Below, in pieces: positions 6,683-15,355 of a stretch of DNA of 64,000 nt. Position 1 is the stretch's first letter, and each line of letters opens with the position of its first letter. The stretch lies in NCBI RefSeq assembly GCF_000219725.1, contig NC_015732.1:310001-374000 (forward strand), in the 5' to 3' direction. A program made the translations under genes and the position numbers. The notes beneath the pieces are model-generated. The model ran no database searches. It saw nothing but the letters and a program-made list of their open reading frames with translations, and was not told where the DNA came from. This DNA is from Gracilinema caldarium DSM 7334 (GTDB taxonomy: Bacteria > Spirochaetota > Spirochaetia > Treponematales > Breznakiellaceae).

Positions 6683-7528
6683 ATGGATGAACCCTTAGGT
6701 TTGGTGGCAAAAATCCTCCCTTCCAGTGCCGTGGACGGTCCGGGGAATCGTTCCGTGGTGTTTCTCCAGGGCTGTGATTTTGACTGCAAGTATTGCCATA
6801 ACCCGGAAACGAGGAAGGCCTGTATTCACTGCGGGCGCTGTATCCCCGCTTGCCCCGCGGGAGCCCTCTCCCTGGATGCGGGCCAGGTGGTCTGGGATAG
6901 AACTCGCTGTACCGACTGCGGAACCTGCATCACCCTGTGCCCCCATTCAGCATCGCCAAAAACGCGCCTCATTTCTGTTGGGGCTGTCCTGAACGTAATC
7001 CGCCCCTACCTGCCTTTTATCCGGGGGCTCACTGTTTCTGGCGGTGAGTGCGGCCTGCAGGCGCCATTCATGACAGCCCTTGTTCGCCGCGCCCGAGAGG
7101 TTCATCAACTTGGAACGCTTATTGATACCAATGGATCCACCGATTACAGTCAGCTCCCGGAACTGGTAGAAATGGCAGAGGGTTTTATGCTCGATGTCAA
7201 AGCCTGGGACGCTGTGGAACACGCTGGTCTTACCGGCGCTCCGAATGCTGTTGTGTTGCAGAATCTGGTGTACTTAGCCAGGCTCGACAAGCTCTATGAA
7301 GTGCGGACCGTGGTAGTTCCCGGTCAGTTTAATGCGGAAGAGACGGTTCGCGAAGTGAGCCGGGTCCTTGTTGCTGCTCAGAGCAGAGCTCGTTATAAGA
7401 TTATTGGCTTCCGTCCCCAGGGTGTTCGACCGCAGTTCCGGAACATGTCTCAGCCGGAACGGTCCTTTTTGGAACAGCTTGCTTTCCTAGCACGGTCAGC
7501 GGGTGTACGAAACATTCTTGTGGTATAA
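6683..7528 (+). CDS. yjjW: YjjW-family glycyl-radical enzyme activase
   Basis: This 281-residue radical-SAM protein has the cluster motif CDFDCKYC near residue 30. It is followed by an inserted two-cluster ferredoxin domain with CIHCGRCIPACP and CTDCGTCITLCP (residues about 49-90), then TVSGGECGLQ and LIDTNGST of the barrel. This layout is that of activases that abstract a hydrogen from the glycine of the partner enzyme using S-adenosylmethionine. Gene order and 8-bp spacing match yjjI upstream, so it should activate that protein. It is followed by a 101-bp promoter region for an unrelated operon. Confidence 0.9.
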   Translation: MDEPLGLVAKILPSSAVDGPGNRSVVFLQGCDFDCKYCHNPETRKACIHCGRCIPACPAGALSLDAGQVVWDRTRCTDCGTCITLCPHSASPKTRLISVGAVLNVIRPYLPFIRGLTVSGGECGLQAPFMTALVRRAREVHQLGTLIDTNGSTDYSQLPELVEMAEGFMLDVKAWDAVEHAGLTGAPNAVVLQNLVYLARLDKLYEVRTVVVPGQFNAEETVREVSRVLVAAQSRARYKIIGFRPQGVRPQFRNMSQPERSFLEQLAFLARSAGVRNILVV

Positions 7529-7547
7529 CTGATCCTTAATTTGCCTC

Positions 7548-7576
7548 TTGATTCTTTATTATTGTTTTATTATATT
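7548..7576 (+). promoter_or_regulatory. Promoter of the RND exporter operon
   Basis: TTGATT (7548-7553), 17 nt, TATATT (7571-7576). The -10 element overlaps the first of two palindromes, which suggests repression by a dimeric regulator. Confidence 0.6.
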
Positions 7577-7592
7577 GCACATAGTGTGCAAT
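7574..7592 (+). promoter_or_regulatory. Palindrome ATTGCACA-TAG-TGTGCAAT
   Basis: A perfect inverted repeat with 8-bp arms and a 3-nt centre, overlapping the -10 box and the predicted start. The shape fits a TetR-type operator; related exporter operons often carry a TetR gene, but none lies next to this one. Confidence 0.6.
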
Positions 7593-7613
7593 AAATACTC
7601 TTAAAGAGTATTT
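7593..7613 (+). promoter_or_regulatory. Palindrome AAATACTCTT-A-AAGAGTATTT
   Basis: A perfect inverted repeat with 10-bp arms starting 1 nt after the previous palindrome, in the leader just before the ribosome binding site CTGGAGG (7619-7625). It may be a second operator or an mRNA hairpin. Confidence 0.55.
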
Positions 7614-7629
7614 TTATCTGGAGGCAAAA

Positions 7630-10287
7630 ATGCATAATGATGTGAAACGATCATGGTTTATTATCATTGGTCTGTCGCTTATAACAGCGATATTTGGTTT
7701 TTTTATTCCTAAAATCATTCTTGATAATGAGGTAAAAATATATTTTCCTCATAATCATCCGTCCTATATTAACCATATTAATCTTGAAGAGATTTATGGA
7801 AGCCAGATCTTTTTAGTAGTTTCAATTAACAATCCCAATGGGTCGATTATCAATGCAAAGGCTATTGAACGAATCCGAGATTTAACGAATGAGTTTGAGA
7901 AATTAGATGGTGTCGTTAAAGTACAATCCATAGCTAATGTGGATTATGTGACAGGAAGTCCTTCGGGTGGACTTGTATCAGAAAATTTATTACCTGATGA
8001 TTTTTCAGGTTCTGATGCTGATCTTGTTCGCTTACGGGAACGTATATCCGATTGGTCTTCCATGTATAGCAGGATCATTTTATCAGAAGATGGTAGTGGT
8101 TCGGAAATTGTTTTAACCGTTGATCACAATATCAGTGCAGACAAAATGAGTGAATTGTATCGAACTGTGCGTGGTATTGTTGATAAGTATAAACATGATG
8201 AATTCGATTATCGAGTTGCGGGTGATCCTGTACTGGCTCAGATGGCTCGAGATTATATGTTATCTGATCTTAGTCGGCTGGTTCCTGCGGTTGTGATAGT
8301 AGTGTTATTAACACTGCTGTTTTCATTTAAAACTCTTGAAGGGACCTTGCTTCCATTAATAACAGTAGTGTTTAGTACCGTTTGGACTGTTGGTATCATG
8401 GCTGTATTAGGTATTCATTTTACCGTTGTATCCAGCTGTCTGCCTGTTCTGTTAATTGCTGTTGGTTCCGCATACGGTATTCATGTGGTAAACCACTATT
8501 ATGAAGAACTTGCCCATGATTTTGCAGATGCAACAATCAATAGGGAATTGCATGCCCAATTAGTTAAAAAATCTTTAAAGAAAGTTGTTTTGCCTGTTGT
8601 TTTAGCCGGTGTAACTACAATTGTTGGGTTCTTCTCAACGGTTACGAGCCCAATAGTTCCATTAAAGACCTTTGCAATATTTAGCTCTATTGGTGTAACC
8701 TTCGCATTAATTCTTTCTCTCTTGCTTATTCCTGCCTTTCTTATAGTTAAACCACTTCCGAAAGATGGGAAATTGAATATAAAAACTTCTCATCGTAAGA
8801 ATTATGAAAAAGGTATTGATTCAACAAACCTTGGTGTTCGTAGTGCTGCTAAGTTAAATAATGTCTTACATGATCACGCGGTAACTGTAGGTGTAGTTAT
8901 TGGCTTTATAATAGTAGTTTCTATATGGGGTATGACAAAAATCAATGTAGAATCTGCTTTGTTAAGTTATTTTCCAAAGACATCACAGCTACGGCAGGAT
9001 GTAGAATTTATAGATCATAATTTTGCCGGTAGTAATTTAATGAGTATTGTTATTCATGGAAAGGAAAAAGGCGATTTAACAGATCCAATAGTGTTAAAAG
9101 CTATGGATGATCTAACTAATTATATTCACATTCATCATCCAATTGTTGGTAAAACAATCTCATACACCGATTTTATTCGTCGGATGAATAAAATTATGAA
9201 TGCTCCTCAAAGTGAATCTGAAGAAAGCATTGGTTCCAATGATAGTGCAGTTATTTCTGGAGATAGCTTTTTTGCCGATTCAAGTTTTGTTGATGAAAAT
9301 GTTCCATCGTCAAATACTGTTGTAGGTACAAAAATAAATAATGAAAGTTCTTCCTTAATGAAATTACAAGAGCCAACAACGCTTGAAGACATGTTAGCCT
9401 TGTTACGAAAAGCCTATGCCCTTTCTGGTTCAAAGCCAACAGTCGAAAGTATGCTTGCAGAAATGGAAAAGCTGGTTAATTACAAAGGTGCTGCTTATGA
9501 TGAAATCCCTGTAGATCCAGAAAAATATCCTGTAAGTAGTAAAGAAGAATTAAAAAACCTGATAGCCCAGTATCTTGTTTTGTATTCAGGGTCTCTTGAT
9601 GAATATTCCGATGATCAGTTATCACCCTCTGCAGCTCGGATGGCGGTACAATTCAGAACACACAATACGAGCGAGGTAGAACGGGTAATTAAAGATCTTA
9701 AAGGGTGGGCAAAAAAGAATCTTCCTGAGGGTTATTCACTTGAAACTTCAGGTATTGCTGAAATGGAAGTTTCTCTCACCTCAATGATAACCTCCAGTCA
9801 GCTAAGCAGTTTATTACTCGCAATTTTAAGTGTATTCATCATCCTGGCGATTTCCTTTAAATCACCATTAGCAGGTCTTATTGGTTCATTACCATTATCA
9901 ATTTCAATATTAATTAATTTCGGAATTATGGGATTTTTAGGGATCAATTTGGATATGGTTACCAGTCTCATTAGTTCTATCGCTATTGGAATTGGTGTCG
10001 ATTACACTATTCATTTTATGAATAATTATCATCATGAACGATTGCAATCTGATGATTTGAAAAAGGTAACGTTTAATACCTATATGGTTTCTGGAAAAGC
10101 TATCCTCATTAACGCTGGTTCAGTCGCGCTTGGTTTCCTTGTTCTTTGTTTCTCTGAGTTTGTAGTGCTTCGTTATATTGGATTCTTAGTTGCTGTCGTT
10201 ATGGTTACAAGTTCGGTAACCGCGCTTACGGTTCTTCCTCTTATTTTAAATTTGGTAAAACCAAAATTTATTTCTCGCCAGTTCTAG
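7630..10287 (+). CDS. RND/MMPL-family exporter
   Basis: The 885-residue inner-membrane protein has the duplicated RND layout. TM1 is near residues 9-28 and is followed by a large extracytoplasmic loop. TM2-6 span about 216-375, TM7 is about 416-437, a second loop runs to about 705, and TM8-12 span about 713-880. The conserved TM segments contain GSAYGIHVVNHY and, in the second half, SIAIGIGVDYTIHFMNNYHHE, matching COG1033 exporters (MMPL type). Such pumps move lipids or other hydrophobic molecules using the proton gradient. It is the first gene of a three-gene operon with a periplasmic LolA-like carrier and an outer-membrane barrel. Codon use is clearly more AT-rich than yjjIW or the GH94 gene. 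The substrate cannot be read from sequence. Confidence 0.85.
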   Translation: MHNDVKRSWFIIIGLSLITAIFGFFIPKIILDNEVKIYFPHNHPSYINHINLEEIYGSQIFLVVSINNPNGSIINAKAIERIRDLTNEFEKLDGVVKVQSIANVDYVTGSPSGGLVSENLLPDDFSGSDADLVRLRERISDWSSMYSRIILSEDGSGSEIVLTVDHNISADKMSELYRTVRGIVDKYKHDEFDYRVAGDPVLAQMARDYMLSDLSRLVPAVVIVVLLTLLFSFKTLEGTLLPLITVVFSTVWTVGIMAVLGIHFTVVSSCLPVLLIAVGSAYGIHVVNHYYEELAHDFADATINRELHAQLVKKSLKKVVLPVVLAGVTTIVGFFSTVTSPIVPLKTFAIFSSIGVTFALILSLLLIPAFLIVKPLPKDGKLNIKTSHRKNYEKGIDSTNLGVRSAAKLNNVLHDHAVTVGVVIGFIIVVSIWGMTKINVESALLSYFPKTSQLRQDVEFIDHNFAGSNLMSIVIHGKEKGDLTDPIVLKAMDDLTNYIHIHHPIVGKTISYTDFIRRMNKIMNAPQSESEESIGSNDSAVISGDSFFADSSFVDENVPSSNTVVGTKINNESSSLMKLQEPTTLEDMLALLRKAYALSGSKPTVESMLAEMEKLVNYKGAAYDEIPVDPEKYPVSSKEELKNLIAQYLVLYSGSLDEYSDDQLSPSAARMAVQFRTHNTSEVERVIKDLKGWAKKNLPEGYSLETSGIAEMEVSLTSMITSSQLSSLLLAILSVFIILAISFKSPLAGLIGSLPLSISILINFGIMGFLGINLDMVTSLISSIAIGIGVDYTIHFMNNYHHERLQSDDLKKVTFNTYMVSGKAILINAGSVALGFLVLCFSEFVVLRYIGFLVAVVMVTSSVTALTVLPLILNLVKPKFISRQF

Positions 10288-10317
10288 GTGAGATAATTAA
10301 TACATAAGGAGTTTACT

Positions 10318-11097
10318 ATGGTCATTAAAAAGCACAGTGTTGGTACCCTGTTGGTTCTCATGAATGTATTTATAGCTTCAATGGTTTATGCTATTGATGG
10401 ACGAGAGATAATGCAAAATGCTTATGATGTTAAGGAACCAAATTTTTCTCATTCTCTTGTTCAGATGGATTTAATCGATAAAAATGGAACTACCGAATCA
10501 CGAATAGTTGAAGAATGGGGAAAAAGTGAGAACGATTTAAAATCAGTTGTAATGGTTTTTCATACACCTGCATCGGTAAAGAATACTCGTTTTTTGCAAA
10601 TCCAGAATGAAGGTCGGGATGATGATAAATGGATTTATCTGCCTGCACTAAAATCTGTTCGACGTATAGCTGCTTCTGAAGGTGATAAACCATTTATGGG
10701 AACCGATGCTACCTATGATGATCTATCAACCAGAAAGGTAGACCGGGATAATCATGAACTCTTAAAAGAAGAGACCGTTAATTCCTATGATTGTTATGTT
10801 GTAAAATCATGGGCTAAAGATCCAAACGATTCTCAATATTCCTATCGTATTTCTTGGATTGATAAAAAAACTTGGGTCCCGGTAAAAGCTCAGATGTACG
10901 ATAAAAAGACGAATTTGCTCAAAGAATTGACTGTGGAAAAACTGGAAAACATAAATGGGTATTGGATCCCCATGTCGAATATCTTAAAAAATGTTCAGAC
11001 CGGACATTCAACCAGGTTGGTAATTACCAAAATTGAAGTTGATAAACCCATAGATAAGCGGATCTTTACCACAAGCTTCCTTTCTCAGGGACGATAA
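10318..11097 (+). CDS. LolA-like outer-membrane lipoprotein-sorting protein
   Basis: The 259-residue product starts with a signal peptide (KKHSVGTLLVLMNVFIASMVYA). It continues as the LolA-like half-barrel fold of COG2834, with EEWGKSENDLKSVVMVF, DKWIYLPALKSVRRI, FMGTDATYDDLS and YRISWIDKKTWVPVKAQMYD. The fold carries lipid or lipoprotein acyl chains through the periplasm. Here it is paired with an RND exporter rather than with LolCDE, so it more likely takes cargo from that pump to the outer membrane. Start ATG 10318 follows AAGGAG. It lies 30 bp after the exporter gene and 9 bp before the barrel gene. Confidence 0.8.
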   Translation: MVIKKHSVGTLLVLMNVFIASMVYAIDGREIMQNAYDVKEPNFSHSLVQMDLIDKNGTTESRIVEEWGKSENDLKSVVMVFHTPASVKNTRFLQIQNEGRDDDKWIYLPALKSVRRIAASEGDKPFMGTDATYDDLSTRKVDRDNHELLKEETVNSYDCYVVKSWAKDPNDSQYSYRISWIDKKTWVPVKAQMYDKKTNLLKELTVEKLENINGYWIPMSNILKNVQTGHSTRLVITKIEVDKPIDKRIFTTSFLSQGR

Positions 11098-11106
11098 GAG
11101 GTGTGT

Positions 11107-12537
11107 ATGAAATACGGTAAATTGTTTCGTTATACTACTGTTTTAGGGACTGTCTTGTGTCTATTAATTAATCAATCTGTATTTGCTCAGTTTGATGAAC
11201 TAGAGCAAAACAAAAAGAGTGCCCTTGAAATTAATGGTTATATTGAAAGTTCTGCGCAGACTTTTATATCCCAAGACGATATTGAAGCCCTTGGAGACGA
11301 AAAAGATACAGGTGACCGAAGCGAGATAAATACCCTTGCCCGGATTGATTTACATTATAAAAACAGTGCCTCTGAGGCTACCATTCGATTAAATCTAGAT
11401 CCCCGGTATTTTTCAGAAAAACCAGAAAATATTGTTAACGAAGCCTATGTAGATGCTTATGTAGGGAATGTAACCCTTTCTGCGGGAAAGAAAAAAATCG
11501 TGTGGGGTAAAGGGGATGAACTACATGTAGTCGATATGATTAATGCAAACGACTATAGGGATTTTATTTTCCCTAAATATATTGACCGTCGTATTGCAGA
11601 ACCCCTTGTTCATGTAACCTATAATGTATCGGAATTTCCACTACAAATAGAGGCTGTGTGGACTCCTGCAATGACCGCAGATTGGGTCCCGAGTTCAGGG
11701 AACTGGGTTCCTGATCAGGCTGTAGCATTGAAAGATGTACTTGAAAAGTATGTTGGATATCAATATAGCACGATTTATTCTACTGGCGGGGCAATAAATT
11801 CATTACAGGCAACTCAATATTTAGCAGATCATTCCAGTGCAGAAGATTTTTTGCCAAATACACTGAGCCTCGATTATAGCCAATATGCTTTGCGGGCTAC
11901 CGGTACCGTAGGTATTTTTGATTGGGGTTTATCCTATTATCTGGGTCACTTTAAAACTCCCTCTGTGACATATAATATATATAATACTGTTAATGGACCA
12001 ATTATAAAAAATGTCGAACTTGTCTATGACAGACTTCAGGTTTTTGGGCTTGAAGGGGCCTTTGCGCTGGGGCCCTGGAATGTAAGAATGGAAGGGGCCT
12101 ATTATCTTACCAAAGATACTGAGGGTGATGATCCAGCGGTGAAAAATAATCGGCTTGCCTGGGTAGCAGGATTTGATATTGATATTCCGATACATAATGT
12201 TAATCTTAATATGCAGACTCAAGGCGTTTATATTCTTGGATCTGGATATGATGTAGTTGGAGATGTAGATTACAATAGTGAGGGCTATCGATCAGATAAT
12301 AAACTCGTTTTAAAAATTTCAGATAGCTTTGATCATGAACGGATTAAACCCTCAGTAAAAGCAATCTACGGTGTTGAGTATAATGAATATCTACTGATTC
12401 CAGAATTAGATTGGAAAATAGCAGATGAATTATACGTGAATGTACAAGCAGGTTGGTTCTTTGGCGATTCCCATGGAGCCTTCGACACATTCATGGACAA
12501 TGATTTTGTAAAGCTGACTGCTCGATATAACTTCTAA
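11107..12537 (+). CDS. DUF1302-like outer-membrane beta-barrel protein
   Basis: The 476-residue protein begins with a signal peptide (KYGKLFRYTTVLGTVLCLLINQSVFA) and continues as alternating beta-strands. It ends in LTARYNF, with the terminal Phe used by BAM-assembled barrels. VNEAYVDAYVGNVTLSAG followed by KKKIVWGKGDELHVVD matches the DUF1302 family that accompanies MMPL exporters and LolA-like carriers. A GTG at 11101 is in frame, but the ATG at 11107 is better placed after AAGAGG. Third gene of the operon; it would be the outer-membrane end of the export route. A weak hairpin terminator follows. Confidence 0.75.
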   Translation: MKYGKLFRYTTVLGTVLCLLINQSVFAQFDELEQNKKSALEINGYIESSAQTFISQDDIEALGDEKDTGDRSEINTLARIDLHYKNSASEATIRLNLDPRYFSEKPENIVNEAYVDAYVGNVTLSAGKKKIVWGKGDELHVVDMINANDYRDFIFPKYIDRRIAEPLVHVTYNVSEFPLQIEAVWTPAMTADWVPSSGNWVPDQAVALKDVLEKYVGYQYSTIYSTGGAINSLQATQYLADHSSAEDFLPNTLSLDYSQYALRATGTVGIFDWGLSYYLGHFKTPSVTYNIYNTVNGPIIKNVELVYDRLQVFGLEGAFALGPWNVRMEGAYYLTKDTEGDDPAVKNNRLAWVAGFDIDIPIHNVNLNMQTQGVYILGSGYDVVGDVDYNSEGYRSDNKLVLKISDSFDHERIKPSVKAIYGVEYNEYLLIPELDWKIADELYVNVQAGWFFGDSHGAFDTFMDNDFVKLTARYNF

Positions 12538-12577
12538 AATATTGTAATCTATAAACAAATTCTGTAATGATTTGCTG

Positions 12578-12616
12578 AGGCGCCTTTAAAATGTAAGTTC
12601 AGTTTTAGAGGCGCCT
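12578..12616 (+). terminator. Hairpin ending the exporter operon
   Basis: AGGCGCCTTTAAAA (12578-12591) pairs with TTTTAGAGGCGCCT (12603-12616) with one mismatch. Only a short, interrupted T stretch follows, so termination may be partial. Confidence 0.45.
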
Positions 12617-12692
12617 AAAATCCTTTCTATATATAGTTTTAAAAATGAACTATTCTGTATACGCAAGTATTTTGTAAATGGTAATTAATAGA

Positions 12693-12721
12693 TTGACATG
12701 AAAACAGATAGTAGCTATACT
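12693..12721 (+). promoter_or_regulatory. Strong promoter of the GH94 gene
   Basis: TTGACA (12693-12698), exactly 17 nt, TATACT (12716-12721). It is the closest match to consensus seen in the window. Confidence 0.75.
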
Positions 12722-12913
12722 ATGTAAGTACAGAGGACGAACAAACATATATTAATTATATCAGGATATCACACAGGTTTTGTTTGTTGTAAAGTACCCC
12801 TCTGAACGCGAATTAGTTGTTCCTGTCGGAGTGTTATGGTAACTACATTACACTATAAAAAGACCTTTAGAGTCTTCAATCCAAAGGTTGCAAATTAATA
12901 TAAAGGATTAGCT

Positions 12914-15310
12914 ATGCAATACGGATATTTTGATGATGAACGTCGTGAATATGTTATTACCCGGCCGGATATTCCCGTTTCCTGGACAAATTATCTTGGG
13001 GTACAAGACCTTTGTGCGGTGATATCCCATAATGCAGGGGGGTATCTTTTTTATAAAAACGCCCAGTATCATCGTATCACCCGGTTCCGTCCCAATGGGG
13101 TACCCCTGGACCGGCCAGGTCACTACGTCTATATCAGAGACGATGATACGGGGGAGTACTGGACCATTTCATGGCAGCCTGTGGGGAAAGATATCTCTGT
13201 TGCGCGATACCAGGTTCGTCATGGGCTTTCCTATTCAGTTTTTTCCTGTGATTACCAGGATATACGGGCTCAGCAGACCCTTTTTATCCCCCTCGATGAT
13301 CCCGTTGAGCTTTGGGATGTGGTGCTCGAAAATACGGGATCCAAGGTCCGCAACCTGAGTGTTTTTTCCTACTGTGAATTCTCTTTTAATCATATTGATA
13401 TTGATAACCAGAATTTCCAGATGAGTCTATACTGCAGTGGTTCAAGCTATCATGAGGGTATCATCGAGATTGACCAGCATTATAATCCGGATGGATTTCA
13501 CTTTTTTACCAGTTCTGTAGAAGCAGATGGTTTCGATGCGGTTCGGGATTCCTTTATTGGTCCATACCGGACGGAAACGAATCCTCTGGCTGTAGAACGG
13601 GGTGTATGCAGCGGGAGTACCGAGCTTGGGGGAAACCATTGTGGAGTATTGTATAAACGGCTGCAGTTGAGCGGAGGAGCGTCGGCCCGGCTTGTATTCT
13701 TATTAGGTGATGGAAACCGACAAACGGGTGCGGCACTGAGAAAGAAATACTCGAATGTATCGGTAGTTGACCAGGCTTTCCAGGCTCTGCAAGCCTATTG
13801 GAACGAAAAGTGCAATGCCTTTCAGTGCAGGACCCCCCATCAGGGGATGAATACGATGCTTAATACCTGGAACCTGTACCAAGCTGAAACCAATGTGGTG
13901 TGGTCCCGTTTTGCTTCCTTTATCGAAGTTGGTGGCAGAACAGGATTGGGATACCGTGATACAGCCCAGGATGCCATGTGTGTACCCCATTCCAATCCCG
14001 GAAAAGTCCGTCAGCGTCTGATTGAACTGCTCCGGGGCCAGGTTCAGGCTGGCTATGGGCTCCATCTGTTTGATCCCGACTGGTTCGATCCAGAAAAGCC
14101 CCGTGGGGCAGGTTTTAAGTCTCCTACAGTTGTGCCCACACCAAATCTAAAGGATGTTATCCATGGCCTGGACGATACCTGTTCCGATGATCACCTGTGG
14201 CTTATTCCATCAATATGTGAATATGTAAAAGAGACAGGGGATCTGGACTTTTTTGACCAAGTGGTCAGTTTTGCTGACGGAGGATCGGCTACGGTCTACG
14301 ACCATATGAAACGGGCTCTGGATTTTTCTGCGGCTCAGGTTGGACAAAGTGGTATCTGCAAGGGGCTCAGGGCGGACTGGAACGATTGTTTGAACCTGGG
14401 TGGCGGCGAGAGTGCTCTTGTTTCGTTCCTTCATTACTGGGCGATGGGTGCATTTATCGAAGCGGCAGAATATCTGGGACGTGATGAGGATGTTCAGACC
14501 TATAAAGCCCTTGCGGAACGGGTTAAAGCGGCATGCGAAAAAGAGCTTTGGGATGGTCAGTGGTACATCCGTGGTATCACCGCCCAGGGGAAAAAGATCG
14601 GTACCCAGAAAGATAGGGAAGGGAAGGTCCATCTGGAATCGAATACCTGGGCAGTTATTTCCGGTGTTGCCTCGCCCGAGCGGGCCTGTTCTGCCATGGA
14701 TGCGGTGGACCGGTACCTTTATTCACCATGGGGGCTCCATCTGAATGCGCCAAGCTACACAACTCCCGATGACAGTATTGGTTTTATAACCCGGGTATAT
14801 CAGGGTGTTAAAGAAAATGGTGCAATTTTCAGTCATCCCAACCCCTGGGCCTGGGTTGCGGAATGCAAACTGGGTAGGGCCGACCGGGCGATGAAATTTT
14901 ACGATTCTCTTCTGCCCTACAATCAAAATGATAAGATTGAAATTCGGCAGGCTGAGCCCTATTCCTATTGCCAGTTTATCATGGGGCGGGACCACACAGC
15001 CCATGGTAGGGCTCGGCACCCCTGGCTTACCGGAAGTGCAGGCTGGGCCTATTTTGCGGCGACCCACTGGATTTTGGGGGTTCGTCCTGGGTTTGCAGGC
15101 CTTATTATCGATCCCTGTATTCCCTCGGACTGGAAAGAATTTTCGATACTACGCCGATGGCGAGGTGCCACATTCCGAATTACCGTACAGAACCCTCAGG
15201 GTGTTATGAAGGGCGTTGTAAAAATATTGTTGAATGGAGAAGAGATAAGCAGGGTTATCCCGCCACAACAGCCAGGAAGTTCCCACGCGGTAGTTGTTAT
15301 TATGGGTTAA
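12914..15310 (+). CDS. GH94 phosphorylase, diacetylchitobiose-phosphorylase-like
   Basis: The 798-residue protein cleaves a beta-glucosidic disaccharide with phosphate, giving a sugar 1-phosphate and a free sugar in the cytoplasm. Seen: GYFDDERREYVITRPDIP at the N-terminus, FIEVGGRTGLGYRDTAQDA, and GLRADWNDCLNLGGGES near residue 485 with the general acid at about Asp491. ENGAIFSHPNPWAWVAE and HPWLTGSAGWAYFA follow. GLRADWNDCLNLGG and SHPNPWAWVAE resemble Vibrio N,N'-diacetylchitobiose phosphorylase more than cellobiose phosphorylases (GLRADWNDCLQLG, FNHTQGWAVMAE as I remember them). Chitobiose is therefore a serious alternative to the default cellobiose annotation. No signal peptide. AAAGG precedes the start, and the leader is about 185 nt. 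Confidence 0.8.
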   Translation: MQYGYFDDERREYVITRPDIPVSWTNYLGVQDLCAVISHNAGGYLFYKNAQYHRITRFRPNGVPLDRPGHYVYIRDDDTGEYWTISWQPVGKDISVARYQVRHGLSYSVFSCDYQDIRAQQTLFIPLDDPVELWDVVLENTGSKVRNLSVFSYCEFSFNHIDIDNQNFQMSLYCSGSSYHEGIIEIDQHYNPDGFHFFTSSVEADGFDAVRDSFIGPYRTETNPLAVERGVCSGSTELGGNHCGVLYKRLQLSGGASARLVFLLGDGNRQTGAALRKKYSNVSVVDQAFQALQAYWNEKCNAFQCRTPHQGMNTMLNTWNLYQAETNVVWSRFASFIEVGGRTGLGYRDTAQDAMCVPHSNPGKVRQRLIELLRGQVQAGYGLHLFDPDWFDPEKPRGAGFKSPTVVPTPNLKDVIHGLDDTCSDDHLWLIPSICEYVKETGDLDFFDQVVSFADGGSATVYDHMKRALDFSAAQVGQSGICKGLRADWNDCLNLGGGESALVSFLHYWAMGAFIEAAEYLGRDEDVQTYKALAERVKAACEKELWDGQWYIRGITAQGKKIGTQKDREGKVHLESNTWAVISGVASPERACSAMDAVDRYLYSPWGLHLNAPSYTTPDDSIGFITRVYQGVKENGAIFSHPNPWAWVAECKLGRADRAMKFYDSLLPYNQNDKIEIRQAEPYSYCQFIMGRDHTAHGRARHPWLTGSAGWAYFAATHWILGVRPGFAGLIIDPCIPSDWKEFSILRRWRGATFRITVQNPQGVMKGVVKILLNGEEISRVIPPQQPGSSHAVVVIMG

Positions 15311-15320
15311 AGAATTACGC

Positions 15321-15349
15321 TTGTCATTTCTGTTTTTGCCCCTTACACT
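15321..15349 (+). promoter_or_regulatory. Promoter with +1 at the ATG (leaderless)
   Basis: TTGTCA (15321-15326), 17 nt, TACACT (15344-15349). The ATG at 15356 lies seven bases past the -10 box, where transcription should begin, and no ribosome binding site is present. Confidence 0.6.
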
Positions 15350-15355
15350 TGTTGT

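Larger units (their letters stand above)
12538..12913 (+). promoter_or_regulatory. 376-bp gap: terminator, promoter and GH94 leader
   Basis: No gene is seen. The left part holds the hairpin that ends the exporter operon (12578-12616). The middle has a strong promoter (12693-12721), and the remaining roughly 185 nt is an untranslated leader. The leader contains AACAAAC/GTTTGTT arms and an AAGAC-GTCTT hairpin about 40-55 nt before the GH94 start. Its length suggests post-transcriptional control, but no known riboswitch was recognised. Confidence 0.45.
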
